Shown here one piece after another: positions 43,601-54,393 of a stretch of DNA of 64,000 nt (positions are counted from its first letter, which is position 1; every line of letters begins with the position of its first letter). A program made the translations under genes and the position numbers. The notes beneath the pieces were generated by a model. That model was not told the origin of the DNA, made no database searches, and worked only from the letters and a program-made list of their open reading frames with translations. Source of the stretch: Uloborus plumipes (Eukaryota > Arthropoda > Arachnida > Araneae > Uloboridae); NCBI GenBank assembly GCA_038373865.1, contig JAXGGA010001054.1:62001-126000 (forward strand), in the 5' to 3' direction.

Positions 43601-43670
43601 AAAAATAAAAAGGTAAATTGAATATCGAAAAATTAAAAATTTGAAAGTAGGGTATTGAGATGGGGAATTT

Positions 43671-43714
43671 GTCGGTCGGTCGGTCGGTCGGTCGGTCTGT
43701 CGGTCTGTCTGTCC
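43671..43714 (+). repeat. (GTCG/GTCT)n microsatellite
   Basis: GTCGGTCGGTCGGTCG then GTCTGTCGGTCTGTCT. The counterpart in copy B is at 52455-52490. Confidence 0.9.
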
Positions 43715-43718
43715 CCCG

Positions 43719-44600
43719 TAATAACTTTTGAATGAACATTCCGATTTGGACAAACTTTTTTTTGTTGGAAAGATCTCGGCGAGTGCAGCTCATTCCCATA
43801 TTTGATTTTTCGATTTGAACAATTTTTGGTTCAACTTTGAACCGCTCAAACAACCGGTCCCGCGATGCTAACTTTTGAGTGAACAGTCTGATTTGAACAA
43901 ACTTTTTTTTGTTCGAAAGATCTTTTCAAGGATACTTCATTCCCGTATCTACATTTTCGATTTGAACAATTTTTCGTTCAACATTGAACCGTTCAAACAA
44001 GCTGTCACCCCTAATAACTTTTGAATGAACAGTCCGATTTAAACAAATTTTTTTTTTGTTTGAAGCATCTCGGGAAGGATACTTTATTACCGTATTTAAA
44101 TTTTCAATTTGAACATTTTTGGTTCAACATTGAACCATTCAAGTAACCTTTCCCCACCTAATAACTTTTGAGTGAACAGTCCGAATGGAATAAACTTTTT
44201 TTTGTTCGAAAGATCTCGACGAGTACAGCTCATTCCCATATTTGATTTTTCGATTTGAACAGTTTTTGATTCAACTTTGAACCGTTCAAACCACCTGTCC
44301 CGCGATGCTAACTTTTGAGTGAACAGTCCGATTTGAACAAACTTTTTTTTGTTCGAAGGATCTCAGCAAGGATACTTCATTACCCTATTTAAATTTCCCA
44401 TTTGAGCATTTTTTCGTTCAACATTGAACCGTTCAAGCAACCTTTCCCCACCTAATAACTTTTGAGTGAACCGTCTGAATGGAATAAACTTTTTTTTTTT
44501 TTTGTTTGAAAGATCTCGGAGAGGCTTTCCCATACATTGCCATATTTCGCTTTTTGATTTGAAAAATTTTTCGTTCAATATTGAACCGTTCAGAAAAAAA
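43719..44600. repeat. Tandem array, six units of 146-147 bp
   Basis: The word TAACTTTTG starts units at 43722, 43869, 44015, 44162, 44309 and 44456, spaced 147, 146, 147, 147 and 147. Each unit also holds CAAACTTTTTTTTGTTCGAA, GATCTCGG and GTTCAACATTGAACCGTTCA. Units alternate between a GCGATGC and a CCTAATA start, hinting at a two-unit higher order (e.g. 43869 and 44309). Confidence 0.9.
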
Positions 44601-45386
44601 ATTAACATTAGCGTCTACGGGGAATTTAAGTTGAATGTTGATTCTGAACTTAAAGTCGGATTTCCTTCAAACTAACTTTGTAAGAAAATGGTTTTGATAA
44701 ATAGTGTTTGTAAAGTACTTTTCTGAGTAATCTTCTGTGAGGACTTTGATTCCGACTCCGACTCCGCAAACGTGGCGGAAATGCAAGCTCAGAAAAAAAA
44801 AATGACTGACTGTGCAGACGATTTTTTGTTTATTTATTCATTTGTTTTATTTTATTTATTATTATTATTTTTTTTTTGGCAGACGATTTTTTTTGTAACA
44901 AAAATTTTTCATTCACGAGAACATTTTATTCTTTATTTATATTTAACAACTGGCAACCGATTAAAAGTGAAATTCGAGACATTTTATTAACGGACGAGTT
45001 TTTTTTTTCTTTTTTTTTCTTTCTTTGATAAAATACGTTTTGATGCTCTTTGTACTTTTATTCATTTATTTATTTATTTTATTATTATTATTATTATTAT
45101 TTTTGAAAACAATGGAGGATTTTTTCTACGGAGGAATTGTAACAGTTGCACTCTTTAAAAGGTGCGACAAAGCTTTATTTATTCGTTAATTATTTTTTAC
45201 GTGTCTATTTCATCTGATGAGAGGGCTATATTTTGCTTTTCGAAATCAGCTCTACGTGCTAAAAAGGTATGTTTGACATAATTTTCAGTTTCAGATAATC
45301 AAGAGAATAATGATAAGATGCGAGAATGCCGATGTCGATGTACGGGAAAGTAGGCTCGTTTAGTTCTTGACAGAACTTCTTGTTTA

Positions 45387-48300
45387 CTTTTTGTATTTCT
45401 TGAATTTTTAAATACTCCTAGGTGTTCTACCTATATGAAAATTAGTGTTTCTATGCTTTTAACCAGCACAGAAATATTTCACCAATATACTTTAATTTTT
45501 GTTAAAGAATCCGTATTCATTTTATGTTTGTTTTGTTTAGGTATAATTGTGTGGGATATAATAAATAATTTTGATAAACTCAACTGTATTAACCGACACT
45601 TAATTCAATTTGCTGTTTCAATATACCTGTAACAGCTTATGGGATTCAATAACTTTTTGTAAAAGCGTAGCTTTTGTCGGCCCCTCCGTGACTGCCGTTT
45701 TTTTTTTTTTAACTTCTGATGGCCTTTTTCAGATAAAAACATATTTTTTCAAGCACGGAAAAATCAAAGAGGATGATGAGAAAACCCTCCCGTAAAATTA
45801 AACGGCTACTTTTTCAGCACAGGAAAAAAATAGTATCACCCCAAATAGTTAAACATCATAAGCAAAAAAGGAAAAAAATCCTGTAAAAACACCACTTGCA
45901 AGAGTACCGTAAATTGCCTTATCATCACTCCCGCTCTTACTTATCACGTGGAAGCTCTTAATGTGCAACGGAACGGTGTCACTACATATTTAGTATCCCC
46001 TAGCTCACGGGCTGGTCTACGCTTTTTTACTACCTGTTTAACGACACGAACTGAAGCTTTTTATTACTTCTTTAAAAATTCGCAACCCGTGCGGTGAAAA
46101 TTAATGGTAATAAAAAAATCCTATAAAAATAATTTCTTTATCATGCTGTGTGTGTTACATTACAAAGCTGTTTTCTACTCATTAGTTCGATTTTTTTTTC
46201 TCTTTAATATCGTTCTCAGTGACAAGGTAATCATTGATAATTAAATGCTTAATTGAAATTTTGAGAGTTTTTTTTTTGCCATTATTTTTTAGATGATGGA
46301 GTTTAGTCCCTCGTGGGTACAGGTAACGCTTGAAAAAGTTATATAAGGGCTGAGATAGAGTAAAAAATAGTCAATGATTCCCTTTTTTTCTGTTATCGGC
46401 GTTGCCAAAAATGAGATTAAAAGTTTGTGCAGTTATTTTAAACACGTATTCCGTAGTTCTGTCCCAAAGTGGACACTCGCAATGGATCAAAGGTAAAAAT
46501 TATGAGGGAAAATGTTTTTTTTTTTTTTAAGTAATTTGATGATTAAAAATTGGAAACTGAAGTTTTTTATATGAACTTCTTAAAATACACTTTTACTTAA
46601 ATGTTACTTTTCTACAGTGTCGTGTAAGAACGATATTTTAATTTTTAAAAAAAATTAAATGATGTTATAAGAGCAAAAAATAAATAATATGTGACTCAAT
46701 ATTTGTGTTAAATTTTATTTATACACTAGGGAGCTATCACGTGGAAAACATGCGTACAGGTTAATCTTATTTATATGCGAAAATGAAATTAACATTTATG
46801 CTGAGTTTTATTTAATTAGTGGGGGATATCCCCCTGTTTGCTATCGTTCAAAAACCCTCGGGAACTGCAGGAAGTTCCATTTGGATCAGTTTTTTATCTG
46901 AACTCGCTGCCCGGGTTTACTATGTTACCCACACCTTTATAATTGATCAAGAGCGAGTTGAATAATGAGATCAATTGCTCATAATAACTACTTTTTCTGT
47001 ACAGTACATTTTTGGCCTTTCCGATCTTGCTGGAATACAATTATGGTTGCCCAAAATTTGAGATTGCGCCAAAATCTCAAACATCAGAATATCTCTCGTC
47101 ATTGAGAACCTATCAACTGGTTTTGTTGAACAAATGCTATGCAACAAATTTGTGTAACAGTGCTATCCCAATATCATTTTAACCTTCTGCATTCTACTGT
47201 TATCTATAGAGTTTTATCTTCTTCAACTTCAGCCTTTGCTTAAAATTTTAAACATCAATTATGAAATAGAAACTCGTCCCGAAATTTCTACCTTATAGCC
47301 TCTCAACGATTTTATTGAAAACCATAAATTCAATGTTCATCCACTTTCTGAGGTTCATATTCTTTTAAATGTTGGTAAGCGGCCTCTGACATAGTGAAAG
47401 TTTAATATTCAAGAACTAATGTTTTTATTCAACTTCTAACAATTAGTTTATTCTAATATGAAACAAAATTTTCACATAATGTGTGGGCGTAAAAATGGTC
47501 ACATATTAAAAACATAAATCAATAGAAAGTCCTATTAAAACCCATATGTATTTAGATATTAAATTGGTTCAAGTTTTCAAGGTTGAATATTTTAAACAAT
47601 GTTATGAGATGCTGAGTATGTGACTTATGATTCTTTTAAACGAATTTCCAGCTGAAATTGAGAGAAGCCTTTAATTAGAGGGGTTTAAAAGAACAAATTT
47701 CAAAAATTAAGTTCTTTTTGGGGGAAATTACTATTATTTAGATATGGAAAAAAACAATAAGCAATAAAAAAAATTCCATGAAGTGCAAGTAAAAAAGTAT
47801 TAAAAAATATTTCTTAATTTTCAAATATTTCTACCTAAATTCTGTACTTATTTCAGCTCGTTAAAACACTTTTATTTGGCCTTGTCGTGATTTCTATACA
47901 TCAGTGTTCATGAGTACATTGTTCCATTTTGATGCTCTTTCCATGTTATTAATAAGCAAAACAAATGAACTTTTTATCTATTTTTTTTTCCTTCAAACAT
48001 TGAAAAATGTGTATCATCAGCCATAAATATAGATTAAAGAATTTAAATTAAGTGCCATAAAGAGAAACAAAAAAATGCTACATACTTTATGCAAATCATT
48101 CACCTAAAAGCTTCTTTCAAAGATAATGCTATGTAACTGCTAAAAAACGTTTGCAGCGTAATGAAAAATACGAAATGAAGAAATAAAAATAAGACAAAAA
48201 AAATCATCAGAATTATAAGGCAAAGCGCAAAGACTTTCGAAAATAATAATAATTACTAGATTGACTAATTAATTTCCTGTCAAAGTCAACCATTTTATTA

Positions 48301-49266
48301 CCATTCTGAAAATCCGCTTTATTCTCTGAGCCATCGGAGTATCGTAATTAATTTCTCGATTAAAGGGAAAAAATGTCAAAGTGGAAAAAATGCCGAAAAA
48401 AAATCCGTAAAACAGAGTAATAAGCTCTCTACTGGAAATAATAAATGGTACAAAACATGTCACTAGGGAAGCATTAATCTTAGCTGCAGACGTTGCATAG
48501 AACTAGACGTGTTAACGTTTCCATTAAAACCCGCCTTTTATTTTCCCTCACTTAATAATTTATGTGTTAAACATCGTCCCTTTGTTGGTGTATAAAAAAG
48601 AAATATTAATGACAATGAAGCAACTGAAGAAAAGAGAGTGAAAAAATGTATAACAAAAGCACAAATGTAAAAATAACGCGAAAGGTTTTTAACGATGACA
48701 TCTTTTATTTGTTTTGACGTACACATATTGTATTATGATTATTTATGTGGTAAGAAGACATTAACAGAGAAATGTCGTCTGCGAGGATTTTTTTTCCTTT
48801 TTCGTTATTATTATTTCATTTGTATCGAGCAAATGGCAACGCGGAAAAAAAGTAAAGAAAAAGTTACAAAAAGATTTAAAATGGCATAAAATTACAAAGA
48901 ACAAACACGAATGTAATCAATAAAGCAGTGCTTTTTCGATTTTAAATTACTTTAATGCGAAAAAGTGATTCTTGAAGAAAATGAAGTATTTGATATGCAT
49001 GTATTAGAAAAAACAAAATAAGAAAAGCTTGAAATTTTGAGGTAATTTACTAACTTTAGATTGTTTATTCGATGTTAGATTTTTTATTTAGTTCATGCGT
49101 TTGTGTGTTTAAAGGTAAAGAATCAATAATCAATCTCTTTTTTGTTTCTTATTGAAAAAAATTCCATCATTTTCTGTGAGTAATTAATACGTCTTTATGC
49201 TGCCAAAGACTTTTTAAAACGTTTTACGAAATTTTATGTAACGACATCGCAACTCCTAACAGAAAC
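45387..49266. other. Long AT-rich spacer, no gene seen
   Basis: Nothing coding recognised on either strand. A small palindrome GGGGGATATCCCCC sits at about 46822-46835. The rest is AT-rich with homopolymers. Confidence 0.5.
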
Positions 49267-49330
49267 ATGACTTTATTTTTTATACAGTCGAACCTCGTTA
49301 ATTCGAACATCATTAAAACGAACTACTGCT
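49267..49330. repeat. pogo/Tigger-like end (CAGTCGAACCTCGTTAATTC)
   Basis: ATACAGTCGAACCTCGTTAA and TTCGAAC are typical of pogo-type TIRs next to TA. The partner end was not found within the window, so this is a solo or truncated copy. Confidence 0.5.
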
Positions 49331-49626
49331 AAGAAGAATTGCACTTGAGAGCCTTTTCGTATTTTTTTGGTTCATTTTTTTTCCGATAGGATAAATTACT
49401 GTTAAAACAAACTTATTTTGCATGTCCCCTTGAATAGTGATTGTAATCCATAGTAAATTTTCTTTTATTTTTTTCTTACATTAACTCTTTTTTTTCTTTT
49501 ATCTCCTTCATTAGATAAAGCAATTTTCATCATAGATCAGTGCAAAATCAGTAAAGGTTTTTTTTTTCTCTTGGTACAGAAATTAACCCACTTTCAATCG
49601 CTTGAAATTAATTTTGCAAAATTTAA

Positions 49627-50125
49627 CCCATTAAATGCCTAGTGTCCCTTTTTAGGGACGGTCCAAAAAATGGGTCTGAATTAGCCAAAAATGAACATTT
49701 CAACCAAATAATAGTGTTCATAGTACCTTGGTATTGTTTCAATTCATTAATAACAGATTGCCGCACATAACCATTGCTCAGTTTTAATATGATCCTTATC
49801 AAGAATGACTTCGTTCACAATCCCAAGAGCAAAAAGCTATTTTTTGTTAAATTATTCTCCGCTTCCCGGTTTATGTTAATTGCTGTTTTTATTTCTTTTT
49901 ATAAAATGTCTTTTTAAATAGTATATAGTAAGAAGAAAAAAAATAGTAAACAAAGTATGCACCCTCTGGTGTCTATCGTAACTTTTTAGGGACGATTTTT
50001 CTTTCCTTAATAAAAAAAAATATTTCTTACGTGACATTTTTTTAATTATTTTTCCTGTCCATTAAACACTATTCATAACCAGTGTACAAAATATCTTTGG
50101 AAAAAAAAAGTCAGGCATTAATGGA
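49627..50125. mobile_element. piggyBac-type MITE, 499 bp, TTAA duplication
   Basis: CCCATTAAATGCC at the left, GGCATTAATGGA at the right, TTAA at 49623-49626 and 50126-50129. Inner GTCCCTTTTTAGGGAC hairpin at the left and CTTTTTAGGGACG again at about 49983. Related to the element at 26712 through the CCCATTWATGCCTAGT end. Confidence 0.8.
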
Positions 50126-50219
50126 TTAAAGAATTTACACTATTCTTCCTCCGTAAATGCTTCAAAACAAAATAAAACATTTTATTCGCCCCCTTTTGCT
50201 TGCCATTGTTTCAACTAAA

Positions 50220-50456
50220 CTAGAAATTCAGCAGAAGTTCCTTTATAGTGGCGCTTTGTTTAACCAAAACATTGGTTTTGACGTCATCACCAACGGAAAT
50301 ATCGTTTAACTTCTTCTCATTTAACGTCATAGTTGAAATATCAATTTCCGTTTCAACACCATTTTTCGCAGTTTTCCTTTTCTTTTCTTTAAAAGTAATA
50401 TTCAAAGAATTTTGAAAAAATTCCACAGGTAGATACAGAGTCTTCATCATTGTCAT
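50220..50456 (-). CDS. Unrecognised 78-codon frame, possible exon or remnant
   Basis: The minus frame starts MTMMKTLYLPVEFFQNS and ends NVLVKQSATIKELLLNF. It is rich in Lys, Glu, Asp, Thr and Val and soluble-looking (ETEIDISTMTLNEKKLND), unlike most chance frames here, which are Phe/Ile-rich. No domain is recognised and no splice structure can be set. It lies alone between two MITEs. It may be a decayed exon, a TE fragment, or chance. Confidence 0.22.
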   Translation of the reverse strand: MTMMKTLYLPVEFFQNSLNITFKEKKRKTAKNGVETEIDISTMTLNEKKLNDISVGDDVKTNVLVKQSATIKELLLNF

Positions 50457-50686
50457 ACTACAATACTCGTAACTAGAATGGTTAAGGAAAATAGACTCTG
50501 CCTATTATCCGTTTCGTTAATCTTTGAGAATTTAATGGTTCATTAAAAGTTATGGAGGTACGTGTGAAACTAAATAACATTTTTATAATTAAAGAAGAAA
50601 TGGAGACTTCGAGAGTAATCACGAAATGAAACATTATCTAATAAAACTAGTGATAAAAAAGAAAGTTATGTCAGAGTAATTATTTA

Positions 50687-51094
50687 CACCGTTAAAACTA
50701 CAGGTTGCACAAGGTACCTTTAGGGGGGAAACGTTGTAGCACCAGCGGCACCCCCTGAAGGGTACCACTTGACTTCCAATGGCACCCTTAAAGTGCATTA
50801 GGCTGCCTAGGGTACCAGGGGTAAGCATGGAGTGCCACATAGAGCCACATGGCACCTTCAAGGGTACCATAGGGAGTCAAGTGGCACCCCTAAGGAGGTG
50901 CCGCTGGAGCAGGCCCGTCATTTAGAGGGGTCAGGGGGTCAATTGCCCCCTCCTCCTGCCTTTGAGAAATCATTTGGATTGTGTTTGCCCCCTTTGCCCC
51001 CCCCCCCTGGAAAAAATTGAAATGACGGCCCTGCGCTGGAGCTACAACGTTTCACCCTTAAAGGTGCCTTGTGCAACCTGTAGTTTTAACAGTG
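50687..51094. mobile_element. TA-flanked palindromic MITE (host of nested hAT)
   Basis: CACCGTTAAAACTACAGGTT at the left and AACCTGTAGTTTTAACAGTG at the right, with TA at 50685-50686 and 51095-51096. The arms continue as inverse copies through GCACAAGG, CGTTGTAGC and CCAGCGGCACC. Excluding the nested insert and one target copy, it is about 276 bp. TA target and CACTG-like ends fit Tc1/mariner. Confidence 0.88.
50910..51033. mobile_element. 124-bp hAT-type MITE, perfect 8-bp TSD
   Basis: Ends CAGGCCCGTCATTT and (inverse) CAGGGCCGTCATTT, 13 of 14 matching. CGCTGGAG at 50902-50909 is repeated exactly at 51034-51041. Both copies lie inside the right arm of the palindromic MITE, and the left arm's uninterrupted GCTACAACG/CCAGCGG inverse shows the pre-insertion state. 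Confidence 0.95.
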
Positions 51095-51099
51095 TACTC

Positions 51100-51945
51100 C
51101 TACAGAAGCTTTGTCTTTGTTTTACAAAATTGGATAAAGTAGTTAAATACTAAAAAAGAAAAATAAAGAAAACTATGTTATCAAGACGGATTTGCTGAAA
51201 ACATAGCGTTGTACTGCAGTTGGAGAGCAAAAAAGAAAGGATGAAAGAAAAAAAATCTAATTACTGTCATAAAGCATGTTTCAGAAAGCTTCTGTGAAGT
51301 AATTTTATTGCTGAGAAGTTATTGCACCAAACAGGTCAGATGAGCCTATTGAAAATACCAAATTATAAAAATTTATTAGTCTCCGGATTTTGAAAAAGAT
51401 CGACCTGGAGTTTTCAAATCTACAATTTTAAAATTAAATTAGATTGAAATTTTCAGAGTCATTTCAAAATAGCAGGAGTATTTTCTTTAGCACGTAGTGA
51501 AAAGAATGAAATTCTGCAAAAATAAATAAATAAATAAAGTGTTTGAAATTTTAAAATAGCAGTAAACCTTACTCTTTAGCAAGCTATCTAACGAAGTTTT
51601 ATTGGATCAATATTCTGCAGATGTGATCAGAACTGCAAAATAGGTAAATATTGCGACAACCACCAAAACAAAGGAGGTTTTAAGAATCAATTAATACGAA
51701 AAATTCAAAACGATTGAAACCATATTGTAGATATCATCATGTCAATATGACTGTGATTAACGTCTATGAGGCAGCAGTCAATGTTGTTTAGGTTACTAAT
51801 TCCGCAACAGTAGAGGGATAATAAGACATGTGTTCTGAATTCAAATTAAATTATATTGTGATAGGATAAAGTAAAATGCTGAATCGACTGTATACTCGTA
51901 GTTGACATGATTTTACACTGGCATTCTAAAGCACTAGCTTCTCTT
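51100..51945. other. AT-rich spacer, no gene seen
   Basis: No supported feature. Confidence 0.5.
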
Positions 51946-51949
51946 TTTA

Positions 51950-52290
51950 ACCCCCGACGCAACAAAGAAGGGTGTTATAAGTTTGGCGTGTCTGTGTATC
52001 TGTTTGTGGCAATCTAGCGTCTAAATGGATGGACCGATTATGATTTGCTTTTTTTACACGAGAACTGATCGAGAATAATCTTAGTTAAGTCGCGTCTTCG
52101 GATGACATTAAATAACGAAGATATGAATTAAAAACCTATGAAAAGTTTTTTGCCATTTTTGAAGTGTAAACATACTTAAAAATTTCAAACAATAGTACCA
52201 AAAAGATTTTCTGCGTCTGATGGAATGTGTTTGGAGCTTCTATGTTACATAGAGCTTTAATTATAACGTTCTTTAGTAAATTCGGCTTAA
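51950..52290 (+). repeat. Helentron/HINE-like remnant (CCCCCGACGC ... GTGTCTGTGTATCTG)
   Basis: AACCCCCGACGCAACAAAGA, GGGTGTTATAAGTTTGGCGT, GTCTGTGTATCTGTTTGTGG and GTCTAAATGGATGGACCGAT resemble, from memory, a widespread invertebrate repeat with a GTCTGTCTG tract and a lead like that of HINEs. It stands directly before copy B. The 3' end is not identified. Confidence 0.45.
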
Positions 52291-52297
52291 CCTTTTT

Positions 52298-53828
52298 AGC
52301 CTACTTTCCCGTTAAAAATAAAATAAAGACGAAAAAAGTATTAAAAGTAGCTTAATGCATCTAAAAAATATCGCCAAGTTAAAAAAATAAAAAGGTAAAA
52401 TGAAAATCGAAAAATTAAAAATTTGAAAGTAGGGTATTGAGATGGGGAATTTGTGTGTCGGTTGGTCGGTCTGTCGGTCTGTCTGTCTGTCCCCCCCTAA
52501 TAACTTTTGAATGAACATTCCGATTTGGAACTTTTTTTTGTTGGAAAGATCTCGGCGAGTACAGCTCATTCCCATATCTACATTTTTGATTTGAATAATT
52601 TTTTGTTCAACATTGAACCGTTCAAACAAGCTCTCACCCCTAATAACTTTTGAGTGAACCGTCCGATTTAAACAAACTTTTTTTTGTTCGAAAGATCTCG
52701 GCAAGGACACTTCATCCCCGTTTTTAAATTTCCGATTTGAACAATTTTTCGTTCAACATTGAACCGTTCAAACAAGCTCTCACACCTAATAACTTTTGAA
52801 TGAACAGTCCGATTTAAACAAACTTTTTTTTGTTCAAAAGGTCTCGGCAAGGATGCTTCATTACCGTATTTAAATTTTCAATTTGAACATTTTTTTTGTT
52901 CAACATTGAAGGGTTCAAACAACCTTTCCCCACATAATAACTTTTAAGTGAACCGTCCGAATTGAATAAACTTTTTTTTGTTCGAAAGATCTCGGAGAGG
53001 CTCATTCCTATATTTCACTTTTCAATTTGAACCATTTTTCGTTCAATGATTGAACCGTTCAGAAAAAAAATATAACATGAGCGTCTACGGGAAATTTAAG
53101 TTGAATGTTGATTCTGAACTTAAAGGCGGATTTCTTTCAAACTAACTTTGTTAGAAAATGGTTTAGATAAATAATGTATTGTAAAGTACTTTTCTGAATA
53201 ATCTTCTGTGAGGACTCTGATTCCGACTCCGACTCCGCGAACATGGCGGAAATACAGGCTCAGAAAAAATGACTGAACGTGCAGACGATTTTTTGTTTAT
53301 TTATTTATTTGTTTGTTTAATTTATTATTATTATTTTTTTTATCAGACGATTTTTTTTTTTTTTGTTAACAAAAATTTTTCATTCACGAGAGCATTTTAT
53401 TCCTTATTTATATTTAACAACTCGGCAACGGATTAAAAATGAAATTCAATACATTTTATTAACGAACAAGTTTTTTTTCTTTCTTTGATAAAATGTGTTT
53501 TGAAGCTCTTTGTACTTTTATTTTATTTATTTTTTTTTTTCTTTTGAAAACGATTGTGGAATTTTTCTACGGAAGAACTATAACAGTTACATTCTTTAAA
53601 AGGTGCGACAAAACTTTATTGACTCGTTTATTTACTTTTTACGTGTCTATTTTATCTGATGAGAGGGGTATATTTTGCTTTCAGAAATCAGCTTTAAGTG
53701 CTATAAAGATATGGTTGACATAATTTTTAGTTTCAGATAATCAAGAGAATATTAATCAGATGCTACAATGCCGATGTCGATGTACGGGAAAGTAGGCTAG
53801 TTTAGTTCTTGACAGAACTTCTTGTTTA
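52298..53828. mobile_element. Helentron/HINE-like non-autonomous element, copy B, about 1.53 kb
   Basis: Same order as copy A: AGCCTACTTTCCCGT (52298-52312), one ATATCGCCAAGT unit, GTCN tract (52455-52490), four tandem units of about 146 bp, the same unique core, inverse end (53784-53798) and hairpin AGTTCT/AGAACT (53804-53819). Sequence shared with copy A stops at CTTGTTTA on the right and at TTTTTAG on the left, which defines the borders. Orientation is the same as copy A, 8.8 kb apart. Confidence 0.7.
52498..53055. repeat. Tandem array, four units of 143-148 bp
   Basis: TAATAACTTTT starts at 52498 and 52641, then 52787 and (TAATAACTTTTAAG) 52935. Spacings are 143, 146 and 148. The units are clearly the same as in copy A. 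Confidence 0.88.
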
Positions 53829-54391
53829 TCGATTGAAAACAGGTGTCATTGTTGGCAGACAAGGAAATAAAATTCAATGATTTGAAATGTTTATCCGTTG
53901 CCAATTTCTATTTGTCAGCAATTAAAATACTTGTTACTTATTTGTAGTGTAAGGATTTTAAAAAGATTTGAAATTATCCCTCTTTATTATGTTTTGCAAC
54001 AAGTCAAATTTTACAAATAAGGATTATCAAGGCTAATAGGTCTTGATAATATTATCAAGGCCTTTTCCATGTTTACTCTGACTTCTCGAAAACAACTAAT
54101 ATATTGAAATTTGAAATGCTTTCTGACGAGTGAAGTTCGTTTTAGTATTAGATCGGCAATCAGGTTCGAGTTTCTTAAATTTTTCAACTTAATCTCAGTA
54201 GTACTTGTGAAATCTTATAATAGTATACAACTTCAAAATTCAGAATTCTACCACCAATAAAAGTTGAATATTCGACACGAGTTAATGCATGCTTAAAGCA
54301 GACATTTTCGACATTAATTAAATTTGCGAAAGATATTCCAGAATAATATAAGAATCAATGTTGAAACTTTTTTCTACCTTAGAACTAAAAA
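53829..54391. other. AT-rich spacer with one hairpin, no gene seen
   Basis: GGTCTTGATAATATTATCAAGGCC near 54042-54063 is a palindrome. Otherwise nothing supported. Confidence 0.5.
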
Positions 54392-54393
54392 TA

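Larger units (their letters stand above)
43459..45386. mobile_element. Helentron/HINE-like non-autonomous element, copy A, about 1.93 kb
   Basis: Order of parts: AGCCTACTTTCCCGT (43459-43473); four AAAAAATATCGCCAAGT units (43523-43597); a (GTCG/GTCT)n tract (43671-43714); six tandem units of about 147 bp (43719-44600); a unique core with ATTCCGACTCCGACTCCGC; the inverse ACGGGAAAGTAGGCT (45342-45356); and a hairpin AGTTCT-tgac-AGAACT (45362-45377) near the 3' end. Subterminal inverted repeats, a GTCN microsatellite, minisatellite units and a 3' hairpin are the layout known for Helentron-associated elements such as DINE-1. There is no flanking duplication. Copy B is at 52298-53828. Confidence 0.7.

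Noticed and set aside
43473..43853. 126-codon minus frame and similar frames at 52312-53005
   Set aside because: They run through the GTCN tract and 147-bp tandem units. The unit length is a multiple of three so the frame stays open without coding need. Kept as a finding, not a gene.
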